Shown here in pieces: positions 43,883 to 53,742 of a stretch of 64,000 nucleotides of DNA. The notes under the pieces are model-generated. The model saw only the letters and a program-made list of their open reading frames with translations, was not told where the DNA came from and did not search any database. Source of the DNA: Xylanibacter caecicola (GTDB taxonomy: Bacteria > Bacteroidota > Bacteroidia > Bacteroidales > Bacteroidaceae); NCBI RefSeq assembly GCF_013166515.1, contig NZ_JABKKJ010000001.1:124001-188000 (forward strand), written 5' to 3'. The stretch's first letter is position 1; the number at the start of each line of letters is the position of its first letter. The position numbers and the translations under genes are program-made.

Positions 43883-44536
43883 ATGAAAAAGATAAAGTTT
43901 TTGGCATTGGCAGCAGCCATGTTCCTTGGTGCAGGCAATCTTTGCGCACAGACAGACAACACGTTCGGTTTTGTCGATGCCGACGGCAACGAGGTGAAGG
44001 ACGGCAGTACCGTGACATTCTATGCCGTGGAAGAGGAGGTCGTACCGGGAATGCCAATGTTCGGAGTCAAAGTGCAGTCAAAGTTCGACTTGAAGGTAAA
44101 GAACAACACAAGTGCTACAGCAAAGGTTGCTCTGAAGGTTGATGCATCCTTAAACCCTGTTTCCGGTAAGGTACAGGTCTGCTTCCCGTCTTCATGTGAC
44201 TCACATGACAGAGGTTCATTTACTACTGCATCCGGTGATATGATGGCAAATGAGGTTAGAGATTTAAGTTCGGAATGGATTTTCGAAAAAGGCAAATATG
44301 CTGAAGAAACAGTGTCTCTGACAATTCTCAGTGGCGACAAAAAAGCCGTTGGACCGAAAGTTACAATCCGTTGCATCTATGCCGATCCGACAGGCATTGC
44401 CGGCACGGAGGCTGACAAGAACGTTACGGAAACGGCACGTTATGATGCCAACGGCAAGAAGCTGGGTGCTCCGCAGAAAGGCTTGAACATCGTGAAGATG
44501 AGCAATGGCGAGACACGCAAGATTGCCGTTGAATAA
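43883..44536 (+). CDS. Small secreted protein with C-terminal sorting tail
   Basis: A 217-residue protein with a signal peptide (MKKIKFLALAAAMFLGAGNLCA), one beta-sandwich-like domain and a sorting tail (ARYDANGKKLGAPQKGLNIV) that closely matches the tail of the 1227-residue protein at 48075 (ARYNAAGQMIEGPQKGLNII). The body (VTFYAVEEEVVPGMPMFGVK; CFPSSCDSHDRGSF) matches no family I know. It lies 14 bases after the Omp28 gene. Confidence 0.82.
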   Translation: MKKIKFLALAAAMFLGAGNLCAQTDNTFGFVDADGNEVKDGSTVTFYAVEEEVVPGMPMFGVKVQSKFDLKVKNNTSATAKVALKVDASLNPVSGKVQVCFPSSCDSHDRGSFTTASGDMMANEVRDLSSEWIFEKGKYAEETVSLTILSGDKKAVGPKVTIRCIYADPTGIAGTEADKNVTETARYDANGKKLGAPQKGLNIVKMSNGETRKIAVE

Positions 44537-44585
44537 AGAGAACACAAAATGTGTTTATATATTTTTATCTATTAATTGTTTAATT

Positions 44586-47500
44586 ATGAAACAAAACAAG
44601 ACTTTACACAGGTATGTGGGGTACACGTTCCATGTACTTATGTTGACATTGCTGTTTCTGTGGTGCGGAAGTACCACGGCATCGGCAGTGGGTGCCGGCA
44701 CAAAGGAAGACCCGTATGTGTTGGAAGACGGTGCTACCTATGAGGTAGTCAAGTATAAAGGCTTCTATGCCAAGTTTACAGCACCTTCCGCAGGTACGTT
44801 CAAACTTGGGGGAGTAGACTCTTATTCGGTCTATACCGATGAGACATTTGGAACAATAGATGAGAGCATAAGCCCGGCTTTCAACGGTGATTATGGAAAT
44901 ATAGCCTATACGTTTGAATGTCAGGCAGGCAAGACCTATTATGTAGGAAACAATTTTGTAATGAATGGCGGTACTGCCACTTTCAAGTTCATTACCGGTG
45001 GTGCAGAACCGGTTGAGCTGAAGTCATGCTCTCCGAAAGAAGGCAGTGTGATAAACGCAGTGACTGGAAAAGTCGACTTGGCTTTCAATCAGTCGGTGCG
45101 TGTAGGCGGATGTACCATGACATGCGGCAGCCTGACTGTCAATCCTGAAGTAATGGTCACTCTGGCATACGCTGGTGTGGATATCAAAAACCAGCTTGTG
45201 ACATGGTATAATGACGGTTCGATAAAGGAAGGCGATGATATTAAGATTAAATTCACCGGTATCTCTGCCGCTTCAGACAAGAATACATTATATAATGGAG
45301 ATGGCGTACTCGAACTTGCCTATAAGGTCGGTCCAAAATCTCTGATGCTTGTGTCAAGCACCAATACTCCGGCGAGCGAGACTCCTGTTAATGACTTTAA
45401 GTCATATTATATGTCATCGGATGCCACAGGCATGATTATGCTTACGTTCAGCGGCGAGGTAGGGTCTATCGAAGCAGTAAAGTTGCAATACGGTAGTGCG
45501 GAGCCTGTCGGTGATTCCGAAGCATCGGAATATTATGAGGAGGATATTACCCCCCCCAACATTCTTGGTAATACGGTTGCGTTAAACCTCAAGGGCAAGC
45601 TTCGTCGCCCTGCCGATATGTTGCCGGGTGTTACAACAACGTATTCAACCATTAACCTCTTGGTTCGTGGCGTGAAAGATGTCAATGGCAATTATGCTTA
45701 TTCAGCAGGTCAGGGTACTATAGGCACTTATGGATTTAACTTCAACTATAAAGATATTGCATACGACCCGGTTGCCGACTGGGCTGTTGTTGACGGCGAC
45801 GCCATAAACTCAGACACCAAGAACATAGAACTATGGTTGAAAGAGGACGGTGACAAGGCTACATTTACAGGTGTTGAGTTTGCATATAAAGACAATGGCA
45901 CAGACAAGACAGCTGTTGTCGAGGCAAAGGCGCTCACCATAACAGATGATCCGGACGAGGCAACCGCTAAAATCATCACAATCCCTGTTCCTAACGTGAG
46001 CATCGATGCAAACAGCAAGGTTACGGTTTCGCTTGCCGGTGTTGAGACTCCAAGCGGAGTTGTTCCCGAATCGCTATCCGGAACATTCGACTGTACGGGA
46101 AAGGCTGTTGCTGCCGATGAACTGCAGATTATCAGCGCGGTGCTGAAAACGGAAAGCGGTGATGTGGAGATGGTTAACGGTCAGATAGGGACTATTGCAC
46201 GCAATGCAATTGCAACCATCACGTTAAACAAAGAAGTAGGTTATATAACGTGGTCTATCGACGAACCGGAATCCCCTTACATAAAAAACAGTTATCAAAC
46301 TCCGAATGCATCGTCATTTGATATTACAATACGTGGTGCTGCAACAAAGTTCCTGGCTGGCAAGACCTATACTTTTACACTGAAAGCATGGACTACCGAG
46401 GATGATTCTCGCGGTGGTAAAGCTCCTAACATAGGTACCGCAACATTTACGTTTACCGGTACGGAGACTCCGTATGTCTACAGTGACGTTACTCTGCTGA
46501 ACCATATCAGCAAGCCATATCCATTGGTAAGCAAGGATCAGAACACCTATACTCTCGAATTCAGCGGTCCTGCTACAGTGAAAAAAGCTGTAATCAACAC
46601 CGGTATGGGTTCTTCGGCAGATTGTGCTTTTGAAGCCGTACAGGGTAGTGACGACAAACAATGGGTAGTGACATTGGCTCCATCAGTTCTCAATCAGTTC
46701 GACGCATTCGACCTCAATGTGTTTGCGGAAGACAAAGAACATCATGCAATCAACAAGGCTCCGGATGCCTCGTCTATGGGTTCGGAAGACAATACATGGC
46801 TCACCATTCCTTTCTCTTGCGATTTCAACAAGCCAGACTTCACAGTAGAGCCTGCAAGCGAGTCTGTTCTTGAAAGCATCGACAAGATAACTTTCTCTTA
46901 TAACGGCGGTATCAATGTCAGCTATGATGGCGGGAAGATAAACATCTGGTGCGACCGTCAGTTGGTGAAGGAGATTAAGCAAGGCGAACTGAAACGTCCG
47001 GAAGGTGAAGACACCACTGATAAACTTTGTGTAGTGTTTGACGAACCGATTACCGCTGCCGGTAACTATACGGTTGAAATTCCGGCAGGATTCTTTGTAC
47101 TCGGAGAAGAATTCTCAAGCTATGCAAGCAAGGCTACATCTGTTTACTATGAGGTTAAGGCTGCAACGGGTGTAAAGATAACAGTTACTCCTGAAAGCGA
47201 ATCAACTCTTGAGAGCATTGACAAGATCGTATTCACTTACGAACCGGGTATCAACGTCAACTGGAATAGCGGTAACGATGACAAGATTACCATTTATAAT
47301 AAAGCGTCGCGTACCGAGGTTGCATCGTTCACAAAAGATGATGTCAAGCTTCCGGAAGATTTCTTCGATGTTACCAATGTAAGGGTGGAACTGACTGAGC
47401 CTATTACTGCAGCCGGTAATTACGAGGTTACTGTTCCCGCCGGATTCTTCTCACTTGGCGAAAGTGGCAATGACCTTAACGAGGCCATGGTTATATACTA

Positions 47501-48002
47501 TGAGATAGCAGAGCCGAAGGAAGAACTCGTTATTGCGGTCAACCCCGCCGGTGGCACAGTGACGGAGATACCTGCAACAATAGTGTTGACGGCAGAAGGA
47601 CGCGAGACAGCTAATTTCGCCGATGGTACTTCTCCGGTGTTGACAGATGACAAGAGCAACACATACGCCGCACACTATGAGTGGGGTACCGGATGGAATG
47701 AGGTGAATGTTGTTCTTGAAGGCGGTGCCATCAATGCCGCAGGTACTTATACCCTTACAATCCCTGCCGGTTCGGTATATGGTAACGACGAGACCGACAC
47801 CTTCACCAAAGACATTGTCATCACCTATATTATAGAAAATGCTACAGGCATTGACAACATTGTAGCCAATGCCGGCGGTAAGGTAGACGTTTACACTATC
47901 AATGGAACAAACGTTCTTTGCAATGCCGATGCTGCTGCCGTGAAGACTCTCAACAGCGGTCTTTACATCATCGACGGCAAGAAGGTGGTTATCAAGAAAT
48001 AA
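44586..48002 (+). CDS. Large secreted Ig-like repeat protein with sorting tail
   Basis: A 1138-residue secreted protein. A hydrophobic signal (YVGYTFHVLMLTLLFLWCGS) precedes beta-sandwich domains built on a repeated pattern of PxxGSxxxxxxxIxxxF and LxxxxNYxVxIPAG. Three clear tandem repeats of roughly 105-115 residues begin near residues 752, 865 and 982 (ASESVLESIDKI, ESESTLESIDKI, AGGTVTEIPATI). It ends in a sorting tail (VYTINGTNVLCNADAAAVKT, ending KKVVIKK). The ATG at 44586 is chosen; earlier in-frame codons overlap the previous gene. Probably a surface adhesin or binding protein. Confidence 0.87.
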   Translation: MKQNKTLHRYVGYTFHVLMLTLLFLWCGSTTASAVGAGTKEDPYVLEDGATYEVVKYKGFYAKFTAPSAGTFKLGGVDSYSVYTDETFGTIDESISPAFNGDYGNIAYTFECQAGKTYYVGNNFVMNGGTATFKFITGGAEPVELKSCSPKEGSVINAVTGKVDLAFNQSVRVGGCTMTCGSLTVNPEVMVTLAYAGVDIKNQLVTWYNDGSIKEGDDIKIKFTGISAASDKNTLYNGDGVLELAYKVGPKSLMLVSSTNTPASETPVNDFKSYYMSSDATGMIMLTFSGEVGSIEAVKLQYGSAEPVGDSEASEYYEEDITPPNILGNTVALNLKGKLRRPADMLPGVTTTYSTINLLVRGVKDVNGNYAYSAGQGTIGTYGFNFNYKDIAYDPVADWAVVDGDAINSDTKNIELWLKEDGDKATFTGVEFAYKDNGTDKTAVVEAKALTITDDPDEATAKIITIPVPNVSIDANSKVTVSLAGVETPSGVVPESLSGTFDCTGKAVAADELQIISAVLKTESGDVEMVNGQIGTIARNAIATITLNKEVGYITWSIDEPESPYIKNSYQTPNASSFDITIRGAATKFLAGKTYTFTLKAWTTEDDSRGGKAPNIGTATFTFTGTETPYVYSDVTLLNHISKPYPLVSKDQNTYTLEFSGPATVKKAVINTGMGSSADCAFEAVQGSDDKQWVVTLAPSVLNQFDAFDLNVFAEDKEHHAINKAPDASSMGSEDNTWLTIPFSCDFNKPDFTVEPASESVLESIDKITFSYNGGINVSYDGGKINIWCDRQLVKEIKQGELKRPEGEDTTDKLCVVFDEPITAAGNYTVEIPAGFFVLGEEFSSYASKATSVYYEVKAATGVKITVTPESESTLESIDKIVFTYEPGINVNWNSGNDDKITIYNKASRTEVASFTKDDVKLPEDFFDVTNVRVELTEPITAAGNYEVTVPAGFFSLGESGNDLNEAMVIYYEIAEPKEELVIAVNPAGGTVTEIPATIVLTAEGRETANFADGTSPVLTDDKSNTYAAHYEWGTGWNEVNVVLEGGAINAAGTYTLTIPAGSVYGNDETDTFTKDIVITYIIENATGIDNIVANAGGKVDVYTINGTNVLCNADAAAVKTLNSGLYIIDGKKVVIKK

Positions 48003-48021
48003 TTTGTGACTAATGTAATTT

Positions 48022-48051
48022 AAGGTTGCGGGACAGTCGCTCCGCAACCTT
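48022..48051 (+). terminator. Hairpin between the two large surface-protein genes
   Basis: AAGGTTGCGG (48022-48031) pairs perfectly with CCGCAACCTT (48042-48051), followed by AAATCTTTCTT. It may terminate some transcripts and lower expression of the next gene. Confidence 0.6.
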
Positions 48052-48074
48052 AAATCTTTCTTAACTTATGTACA

Positions 48075-51000
48075 ATGAAAAATATGGATATTAAGAAACT
48101 TATTTTTTGCATCATTGGCATGCTCGTGTTTGTCAATGTATCTGCTCAAGAGGTGGCTCCGCCGACAATAACCGCTTACGACTTTAAAGACCAATCGTGT
48201 ATAAAAACGGTGTCAGACAACGGTAAGTGGGCTGTGTCGTTCGGCTCGGCTGTCTCCAACTCCTCCATGTCAACGAACTCCCGGCTTATAAACATAGAGA
48301 CCGGCGAGGTTACGGCAATTGGACTGGAGAACGATGAGACAACACCACTTTACTGTATGGCAAGCGATGTTACAGACGACGGAATGGTTGTGGGCGAATA
48401 TAAAGGCATGCCTGCAACATGGACAAAGGACGGCGGTTGGAAGATGTTGGATTTGCCGATAGGCTGGAGCGGCGGCTTTCTGGAAAGTGTCACTCCCGAC
48501 GGCAGATATGCCGTGGGTAGGGCGACCTTGGATTGGAACGAGTCGCCGTTGCTGTATGACCTCACCACCGGTGAACTGCTTGATACTCCGGGTATACCTG
48601 TCAAAGGCTCTGCCGGCGAGGATTTCAAACAGATGAGGTTTACAAGCATCACCGCCGACGGTCGTTACATCAGCGGTGTAGGTGACTTATCTTATACATG
48701 GAATACTGTGAACTTTATATACGACCGCGAAAAGAAATCATGTATACGTCCCGGCTTCAAGGATGACGGCACTTCTGTGTTTGACAATGCCTATGTGGCT
48801 GAGGGCACTTTCAGCCCCAACGGTAAGTTCTTTGCCGGTTCGGCTGTTGTTTATACCGCTGCCGACGAGTACCGTTGCCCGTTTACATACAACATGGATA
48901 CAGGCGAATACAAGTTGTACAATGACGCTACAGGTCAGAACTACTCTTTCATTACAGTTGACAACAATGGTGTGATGTACGGTAGTCCCTCTTCCGAAGT
49001 TTCACCGGTACGCACCCTGTATATCTTTGTAGACGGTTTCTGGTATCCGCTCGACGACCTTCTGAGTATGCGCTATGGCATAGACTATTACGTAAAGACC
49101 GGTTATGACAACACCGGTACATGTATTGGCGTGTCGGGCGACGGCAAAGTGCTGGTGGCATTTCCCGACCCTTACAAGAGCTATGCCATAAAGATGAACG
49201 AGACGTTTGCCGATGCGGCACGCAAGGTGAACCTTTTGAAAAACTATAGGGCGACACCTGCCGACGGAGCAGCCGTAACATCGCTTAGAACCGTTGAGAT
49301 TGCTTTCAACTACAGCATACAGCTTCTTGGAAAGGCGGCGGACATAAAGCTCACCGACAAAGACGGCAACAGCTTCGGACGAATAGTGTCGGCAGCTCTA
49401 CAGAGCAATAATGACAAAGTGCTGAAGATAACCTTCCGCTCTACTTCTCTCGCATCCGGCGAGAACTATACGCTGACTATTCCGGCGGGCATGATGGCTT
49501 TGAAGACAGACGCGTCACGCACAAACGAACAGATTGTGCTCCACTACACGGGACGTGCGGCATCGCCGGTAAAGGTGGTGTCGGTGACACCGGAGGCTGG
49601 AAACTCTCTCAGCCGCCTCTCTGCAACCACAAATCCTGTTCTGCTTACATACGACACAGACGTGAAATTGGCTGAAGGAGCAAAGGCACAGCTCTACCGC
49701 GATGAGGAGACAGAGCCTTTGGCAGAACTTAACCTGGCTACATCTACCAAGGCAGAGCAGTCTAAGATGGTGATGGTTTATCCCGCAACGACACAGTATC
49801 TCTTCCTCGGAAGCAAATATAAGATTGTAGTTCCGGCAGGTGCCGTAACCGATGTCAACGGTGACAACGCATCAACGGAGTATACAGTAAATTACGAAGG
49901 ACTTTATGAGAGGGTTATCGTTGCCGACGACCAAAATCTCTACAGTGAGGACTTCAACACCGGTGTGGCAAACATGATGTTGCGTGATGGCGACGGCAAA
50001 ACTCCCAACGCAGAGATGCAGGGATACGACTTCAAGGCAGGCGATGCCTATGCCTGGGTGCCGGTTCGTGATGAGGGCAGCACCGACTTTGCCGCTGCTT
50101 CCACATCGGGATATGATCCCGCAGGAAAGGCAGACGACTGGATGGTTACTCCTCAGGTTTATATTCCGGACGCAAAATGTCGTCTCGATTTCGACGCACA
50201 GGGCTTCCGGAGCAACAAGCAAGACAAACTGAAGGTCATTGTATATGCCGATGAGACAGTGCACAACTATCTCAGCGCCGAGCTTTGCGCCAAGATGCGT
50301 GCAGAAGGCGAGGTTGTTCTTGATCAGGTCGTTCTGCCGGGCAACAGCGATGAGAATCTTGCCGGCGACTGGACGGCATTCTCTTTCAAACTTGACAAAT
50401 ATGCGGGCAAGAGCATATATGTGGCATTTGTCAACGAGAACGAAGACCAGAGTCTTGTGTTTGTAGACAACGTAAAGATTGTACGCGACAACGGCTTTAT
50501 CACTGCGCTGACCTCCGAAACAACGGTTGTGGCAAAGGAGAGCACACCTGTCAGCGGACGCATCATCGTAAACTCTGTCACGGAGACATTCAATAGCATC
50601 AGCATCAAGCTGCTCGATGCAGAGAAGAACGTGGTGGACGAGATTTCGGAAAGCGGTCTGTCGCTCAAGAAAGACGACAAGTACGACTTTACATTCAGCA
50701 AGAAACTGCCGCTTACCGTCGGTAAGGAGAACGTTATGTATATAGCCACACAGCTCGGTGCATATAGCGACGAGGTGAAATATACGGTCAAGGACCTTGC
50801 ATTCCAGCCTGTAAAACGCGTGCTCATCGAAGAGAAGACGGGCATGGGCTGTCAGTTCTGTCCGCAGGGACATTTTGCATGGGAGCATCTGTCGGGCATC
50901 TATGGCGACAAAGTTATTATGGCTGCATATCATACATACTCCGGCGATATCTACGAGAGCGGAATGACTACGTATACAGATTTCCTCGGACTGAACGGCG

Positions 51001-51758
51001 CCCCGACGGCGAAGATAAACCGTGGCAGCGACGTATCGTCACCTATGTATTATGAAGTACGCGAGGGTAAGTATTATTATACGTTCAACTCGCCTGACGG
51101 CACCAACTGGTCAGATCTTATATCAAAGGAGTTTGAGACCGATGCCGATGCCAACCTTACGATAAGCGGAGCATACGATGTGGCCGCATCCAAGATAACC
51201 GTGCCTTACAGTGCAAGTTTCGCACTTGACATGGACAAGCAGAACATAGGTATGTTCCTCATCGTTACCGAAGACAATCTTATGGGTTATCAGGAGAATT
51301 ACTTTGCAAACCAAAGTCCGGAAAACCTTATCGGAATAGAAGACTGGTGCAAGGGCGGCAAGTATGGCAGCAATCCTGTTGCGCCTTATACTCAGAACCA
51401 TGTGGTGCGTGGTATCGCCGGTTCTTCTTATTACGGCTATACCGGCTATCTGCCGACAAGCATCACCGGCGGACAGGAGTATACGGGAAACATCGTGTTC
51501 GATATGCCCAAGGTGAACGAAATAAGCAACTGCAGTGTTATCTGCATGATGCTCGATGCCAATACCGGTCGTGTAATCAATGTCGCACAGGCAAAACTGA
51601 CCGATGCTACAGGCATCGCGGGTACAGTGACAGGCAGCAACGGTGCCGAAGAGGTGGCACGTTATAATGCCGCAGGTCAGATGATAGAAGGTCCGCAGAA
51701 GGGCTTGAACATCATCAAGTATGCCGACGGTACAACACGAAAGGTTGTTATTAAGTGA
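48075..51758 (+). CDS. Multidomain surface protein: propeller, Ig-like, jelly-roll and Omp28 domains, sorting tail
   Basis: A 1227-residue secreted protein. In order: signal peptide (about 1-25); a beta-propeller-like region of HAF-type repeats (VSDNGKWAVSFG, TPDGRYAVGRAT, TADGRYISGVGD, SPNGKFFAGSAV), about 30-380; two SbsA-like Ig domains about 390-600; a choice-of-anchor/cleaved-adhesin jelly roll (YSEDFNTGVANMML ... ADDWMVTPQVYI), about 615-800; a linker domain; an Omp28-like thioredoxin fold with GMGCQFCPQGHFAWEHL (C926 and C929); and a sorting tail ending TTRKVVIK. The start may be M1 or M4. This combination suggests a surface protein that binds or modifies partners. Last gene of the operon before a terminator. 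Confidence 0.87.
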   Translation: MKNMDIKKLIFCIIGMLVFVNVSAQEVAPPTITAYDFKDQSCIKTVSDNGKWAVSFGSAVSNSSMSTNSRLINIETGEVTAIGLENDETTPLYCMASDVTDDGMVVGEYKGMPATWTKDGGWKMLDLPIGWSGGFLESVTPDGRYAVGRATLDWNESPLLYDLTTGELLDTPGIPVKGSAGEDFKQMRFTSITADGRYISGVGDLSYTWNTVNFIYDREKKSCIRPGFKDDGTSVFDNAYVAEGTFSPNGKFFAGSAVVYTAADEYRCPFTYNMDTGEYKLYNDATGQNYSFITVDNNGVMYGSPSSEVSPVRTLYIFVDGFWYPLDDLLSMRYGIDYYVKTGYDNTGTCIGVSGDGKVLVAFPDPYKSYAIKMNETFADAARKVNLLKNYRATPADGAAVTSLRTVEIAFNYSIQLLGKAADIKLTDKDGNSFGRIVSAALQSNNDKVLKITFRSTSLASGENYTLTIPAGMMALKTDASRTNEQIVLHYTGRAASPVKVVSVTPEAGNSLSRLSATTNPVLLTYDTDVKLAEGAKAQLYRDEETEPLAELNLATSTKAEQSKMVMVYPATTQYLFLGSKYKIVVPAGAVTDVNGDNASTEYTVNYEGLYERVIVADDQNLYSEDFNTGVANMMLRDGDGKTPNAEMQGYDFKAGDAYAWVPVRDEGSTDFAAASTSGYDPAGKADDWMVTPQVYIPDAKCRLDFDAQGFRSNKQDKLKVIVYADETVHNYLSAELCAKMRAEGEVVLDQVVLPGNSDENLAGDWTAFSFKLDKYAGKSIYVAFVNENEDQSLVFVDNVKIVRDNGFITALTSETTVVAKESTPVSGRIIVNSVTETFNSISIKLLDAEKNVVDEISESGLSLKKDDKYDFTFSKKLPLTVGKENVMYIATQLGAYSDEVKYTVKDLAFQPVKRVLIEEKTGMGCQFCPQGHFAWEHLSGIYGDKVIMAAYHTYSGDIYESGMTTYTDFLGLNGAPTAKINRGSDVSSPMYYEVREGKYYYTFNSPDGTNWSDLISKEFETDADANLTISGAYDVAASKITVPYSASFALDMDKQNIGMFLIVTEDNLMGYQENYFANQSPENLIGIEDWCKGGKYGSNPVAPYTQNHVVRGIAGSSYYGYTGYLPTSITGGQEYTGNIVFDMPKVNEISNCSVICMMLDANTGRVINVAQAKLTDATGIAGTVTGSNGAEEVARYNAAGQMIEGPQKGLNIIKYADGTTRKVVIK

Positions 51759-51807
51759 CATATCGCTCCCGTCACGTGTCTACGATGACAGGGATGCATC
51801 TTATTAT

Positions 51808-51835
51808 AAAGCCGGCAGCAATGCCGGCTTTTTTG
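51808..51835 (+). terminator. Rho-independent terminator of the 38.8-51.8 kb operon
   Basis: AAAGCCGGCA pairs with TGCCGGCTTT around a four-base loop, followed by a T run. It ends 50-75 bases after the stop codon at 51758. Confidence 0.9.
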
Positions 51836-51933
51836 TTTTTGCGGCAAAGTCCTTCCATAATATTTATAGCTTCTATAGCCTCTATAGTATCTATAGCAAC
51901 TATCGCCCTTATAAAAAACGCATAATTATGCTC

Positions 51934-51961
51934 TTTGAAACAGATGTTTTGTGTATATTTG
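51934..51961 (+). promoter_or_regulatory. Promoter of the fourth M6 protease
   Basis: TTTG at 51934-51937 and TATATTTG at 51954-51961, with a 16-base spacer that is shorter than usual. The start near 51967 leaves about 24 bases before the ATG at 51991 and rules out in-frame codons further upstream. Confidence 0.65.
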
Positions 51962-51990
51962 TAGGCTTATTTCTATTTAACTATTATTAT

Positions 51991-53742
51991 ATGAGAAAAC
52001 TATTGACAACATTCTCGCTGCTTGCCGTTACGGCAGTGGCGTTTGCTGTTCCCGCAAAGCGCGGTGTTTGGAAGACTGTTCGTCTGGCTGATGGAACAGA
52101 AGTAAAGGTCGAATTGAGAGGCGATGAGTTCGGACATTTCTGGCAGTCTCAGGACGGAGTGAAATATATTGAAGACAAGACATCAGGCAGATACAAGGTT
52201 GCCGATATGCAGTTGATAGCCGAGAAGGCATCGGCGCGCCGTCGTACAGCAGCCAAAGCCCGTTCGGTTTCAAGAATGAGGAAGTCAAAGGCGGCATCCA
52301 AGGCTCCACTTTACACCGGCAGCAAGAAGGGGCTTCTTATACTTGTACAGTTCAGCGACAAGAAGTTCAAGGCTTCAAATAATCTCGAATTGTACCGTCA
52401 GGTGGTCAGCGGAACCAACTATTCCAATGCGGCGCTTGGCTTCAAAGGCAGCGTGCGTGACTATTTCCGCGACCAGAGTGATGGACAGTTTGACTTCGAT
52501 ATCGATGTTGTTGGTCCGGTTACAATGCCCCATAATTATGCTTATTACGGAGCAAATGACAGCGACGGCAATGACGTGCGTGCCGAAGAGATGATTGTGG
52601 AGGCATGCAAAATGGTGGATAATGAAGTGGATTTCACGCAGTACGATTGGGACGGCGACGGCGAGATGGAACAGGTGTTCGTGCTCTATGCCGGTCATGG
52701 CGAGGCTTCTTATAATGATGATGACACAATATGGCCCCATGCGTGGTATCTAAAGGACGGCGCCGGCATTACACTGCGGCTCGACGGTATTCTTGTCAAT
52801 TCGTATGCCTGCGGCAGTGAACTTGGCTCGGGTGAGAAGATAGACGGTATAGGCACCATCTGCCATGAGTTCTCACATTGTTTCGGACTGCCCGACATGT
52901 ATGATACGGAGTACAGCGGGAACTATGGCATGTGTTCGTGGAGCCTTATGGACGGCGGCAGTTATAATGCCGACGGCTTTATCCCGGCATGCTATACCAG
53001 TTATGAAAAGATGGCTGTAGGCTGGAAACAGCCGGTGGAACTGACGGAAGACATGGAGGTGAAGAACCTCAAGCCGTACAGTGAGGGTGGAGATGCCTAC
53101 ATATTATATAATGAAGGCAACCGTAACGAGTATTTCCTTTTGGAGAATCGTCAGCTCACAGGATGGGACGAAGGACTGGAAGACAAGGGTCTGATAGCAA
53201 TACATGTGGACTATGATGCCAACGTGTGGGACTGGAATGAGGTGAACACCACCACAAACGCTTATTCCGGCAACAACCACCAGAGGTGCACCATAATACC
53301 GGCAGACGGTGTATACAATTATCAGTCGTATATGGGTAACAAGTATTTCTACGCATATCACGATGCCTTTCCCTACGGTTCGGCGACAAGCATAACAAAT
53401 TCGACGAGACATGCAGCGCTTTACAATGCCAATACCGACGGCACCAAGCGCATGAACAAGTCGGTGACGGGCATAACGCAGAATGCCGACGGCACGGTGT
53501 CGTTCAATATCGCCAATGATGATACCGGCGGCAACGGCGGTGGCGGCGGTGATGTCAATCCGTCCGAATACCTGTTCTATGAGTCGTTTGACGGATGTTC
53601 CGGATCCGGTGGTAACGATGGTCTGTGGAGCGGTAACGTAGCTAATGCAAAATTTAACTCAGACAACGGGGATGGACTTCTTCTTACAAATACGGTGCCG
53701 ACAGGTGTGCTAAATTCGGGAACAGCAGCAAACCGGGTGTAG
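51991..53742 (+). CDS. Secreted M6-family zinc metalloprotease (copy 4), frame broken before the sorting tail
   Basis: 583 residues remain in frame. Signal peptide (MRKLLTTFSLLAVTAVAFA), the shared VPAKRGVWKTVRLADG start, zinc motif HEFSHCFGLPDMYDT (H292 and H296) and the MCSWSLMDGGSYN turn are all intact, followed by a glycine-rich linker and FYESFDGCSGSGGNDG. At the GGGG run 53668-53671 the frame shifts, adding about 24 unrelated residues before a stop at 53742. One extra G would restore a 717-residue protein ending at 54143. As read, the protease would be made without its sorting tail and may not be anchored or exported fully. Slippage, real mutation or sequencing error are all possible. 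Confidence 0.85.
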   Translation: MRKLLTTFSLLAVTAVAFAVPAKRGVWKTVRLADGTEVKVELRGDEFGHFWQSQDGVKYIEDKTSGRYKVADMQLIAEKASARRRTAAKARSVSRMRKSKAASKAPLYTGSKKGLLILVQFSDKKFKASNNLELYRQVVSGTNYSNAALGFKGSVRDYFRDQSDGQFDFDIDVVGPVTMPHNYAYYGANDSDGNDVRAEEMIVEACKMVDNEVDFTQYDWDGDGEMEQVFVLYAGHGEASYNDDDTIWPHAWYLKDGAGITLRLDGILVNSYACGSELGSGEKIDGIGTICHEFSHCFGLPDMYDTEYSGNYGMCSWSLMDGGSYNADGFIPACYTSYEKMAVGWKQPVELTEDMEVKNLKPYSEGGDAYILYNEGNRNEYFLLENRQLTGWDEGLEDKGLIAIHVDYDANVWDWNEVNTTTNAYSGNNHQRCTIIPADGVYNYQSYMGNKYFYAYHDAFPYGSATSITNSTRHAALYNANTDGTKRMNKSVTGITQNADGTVSFNIANDDTGGNGGGGGDVNPSEYLFYESFDGCSGSGGNDGLWSGNVANAKFNSDNGDGLLLTNTVPTGVLNSGTAANRV

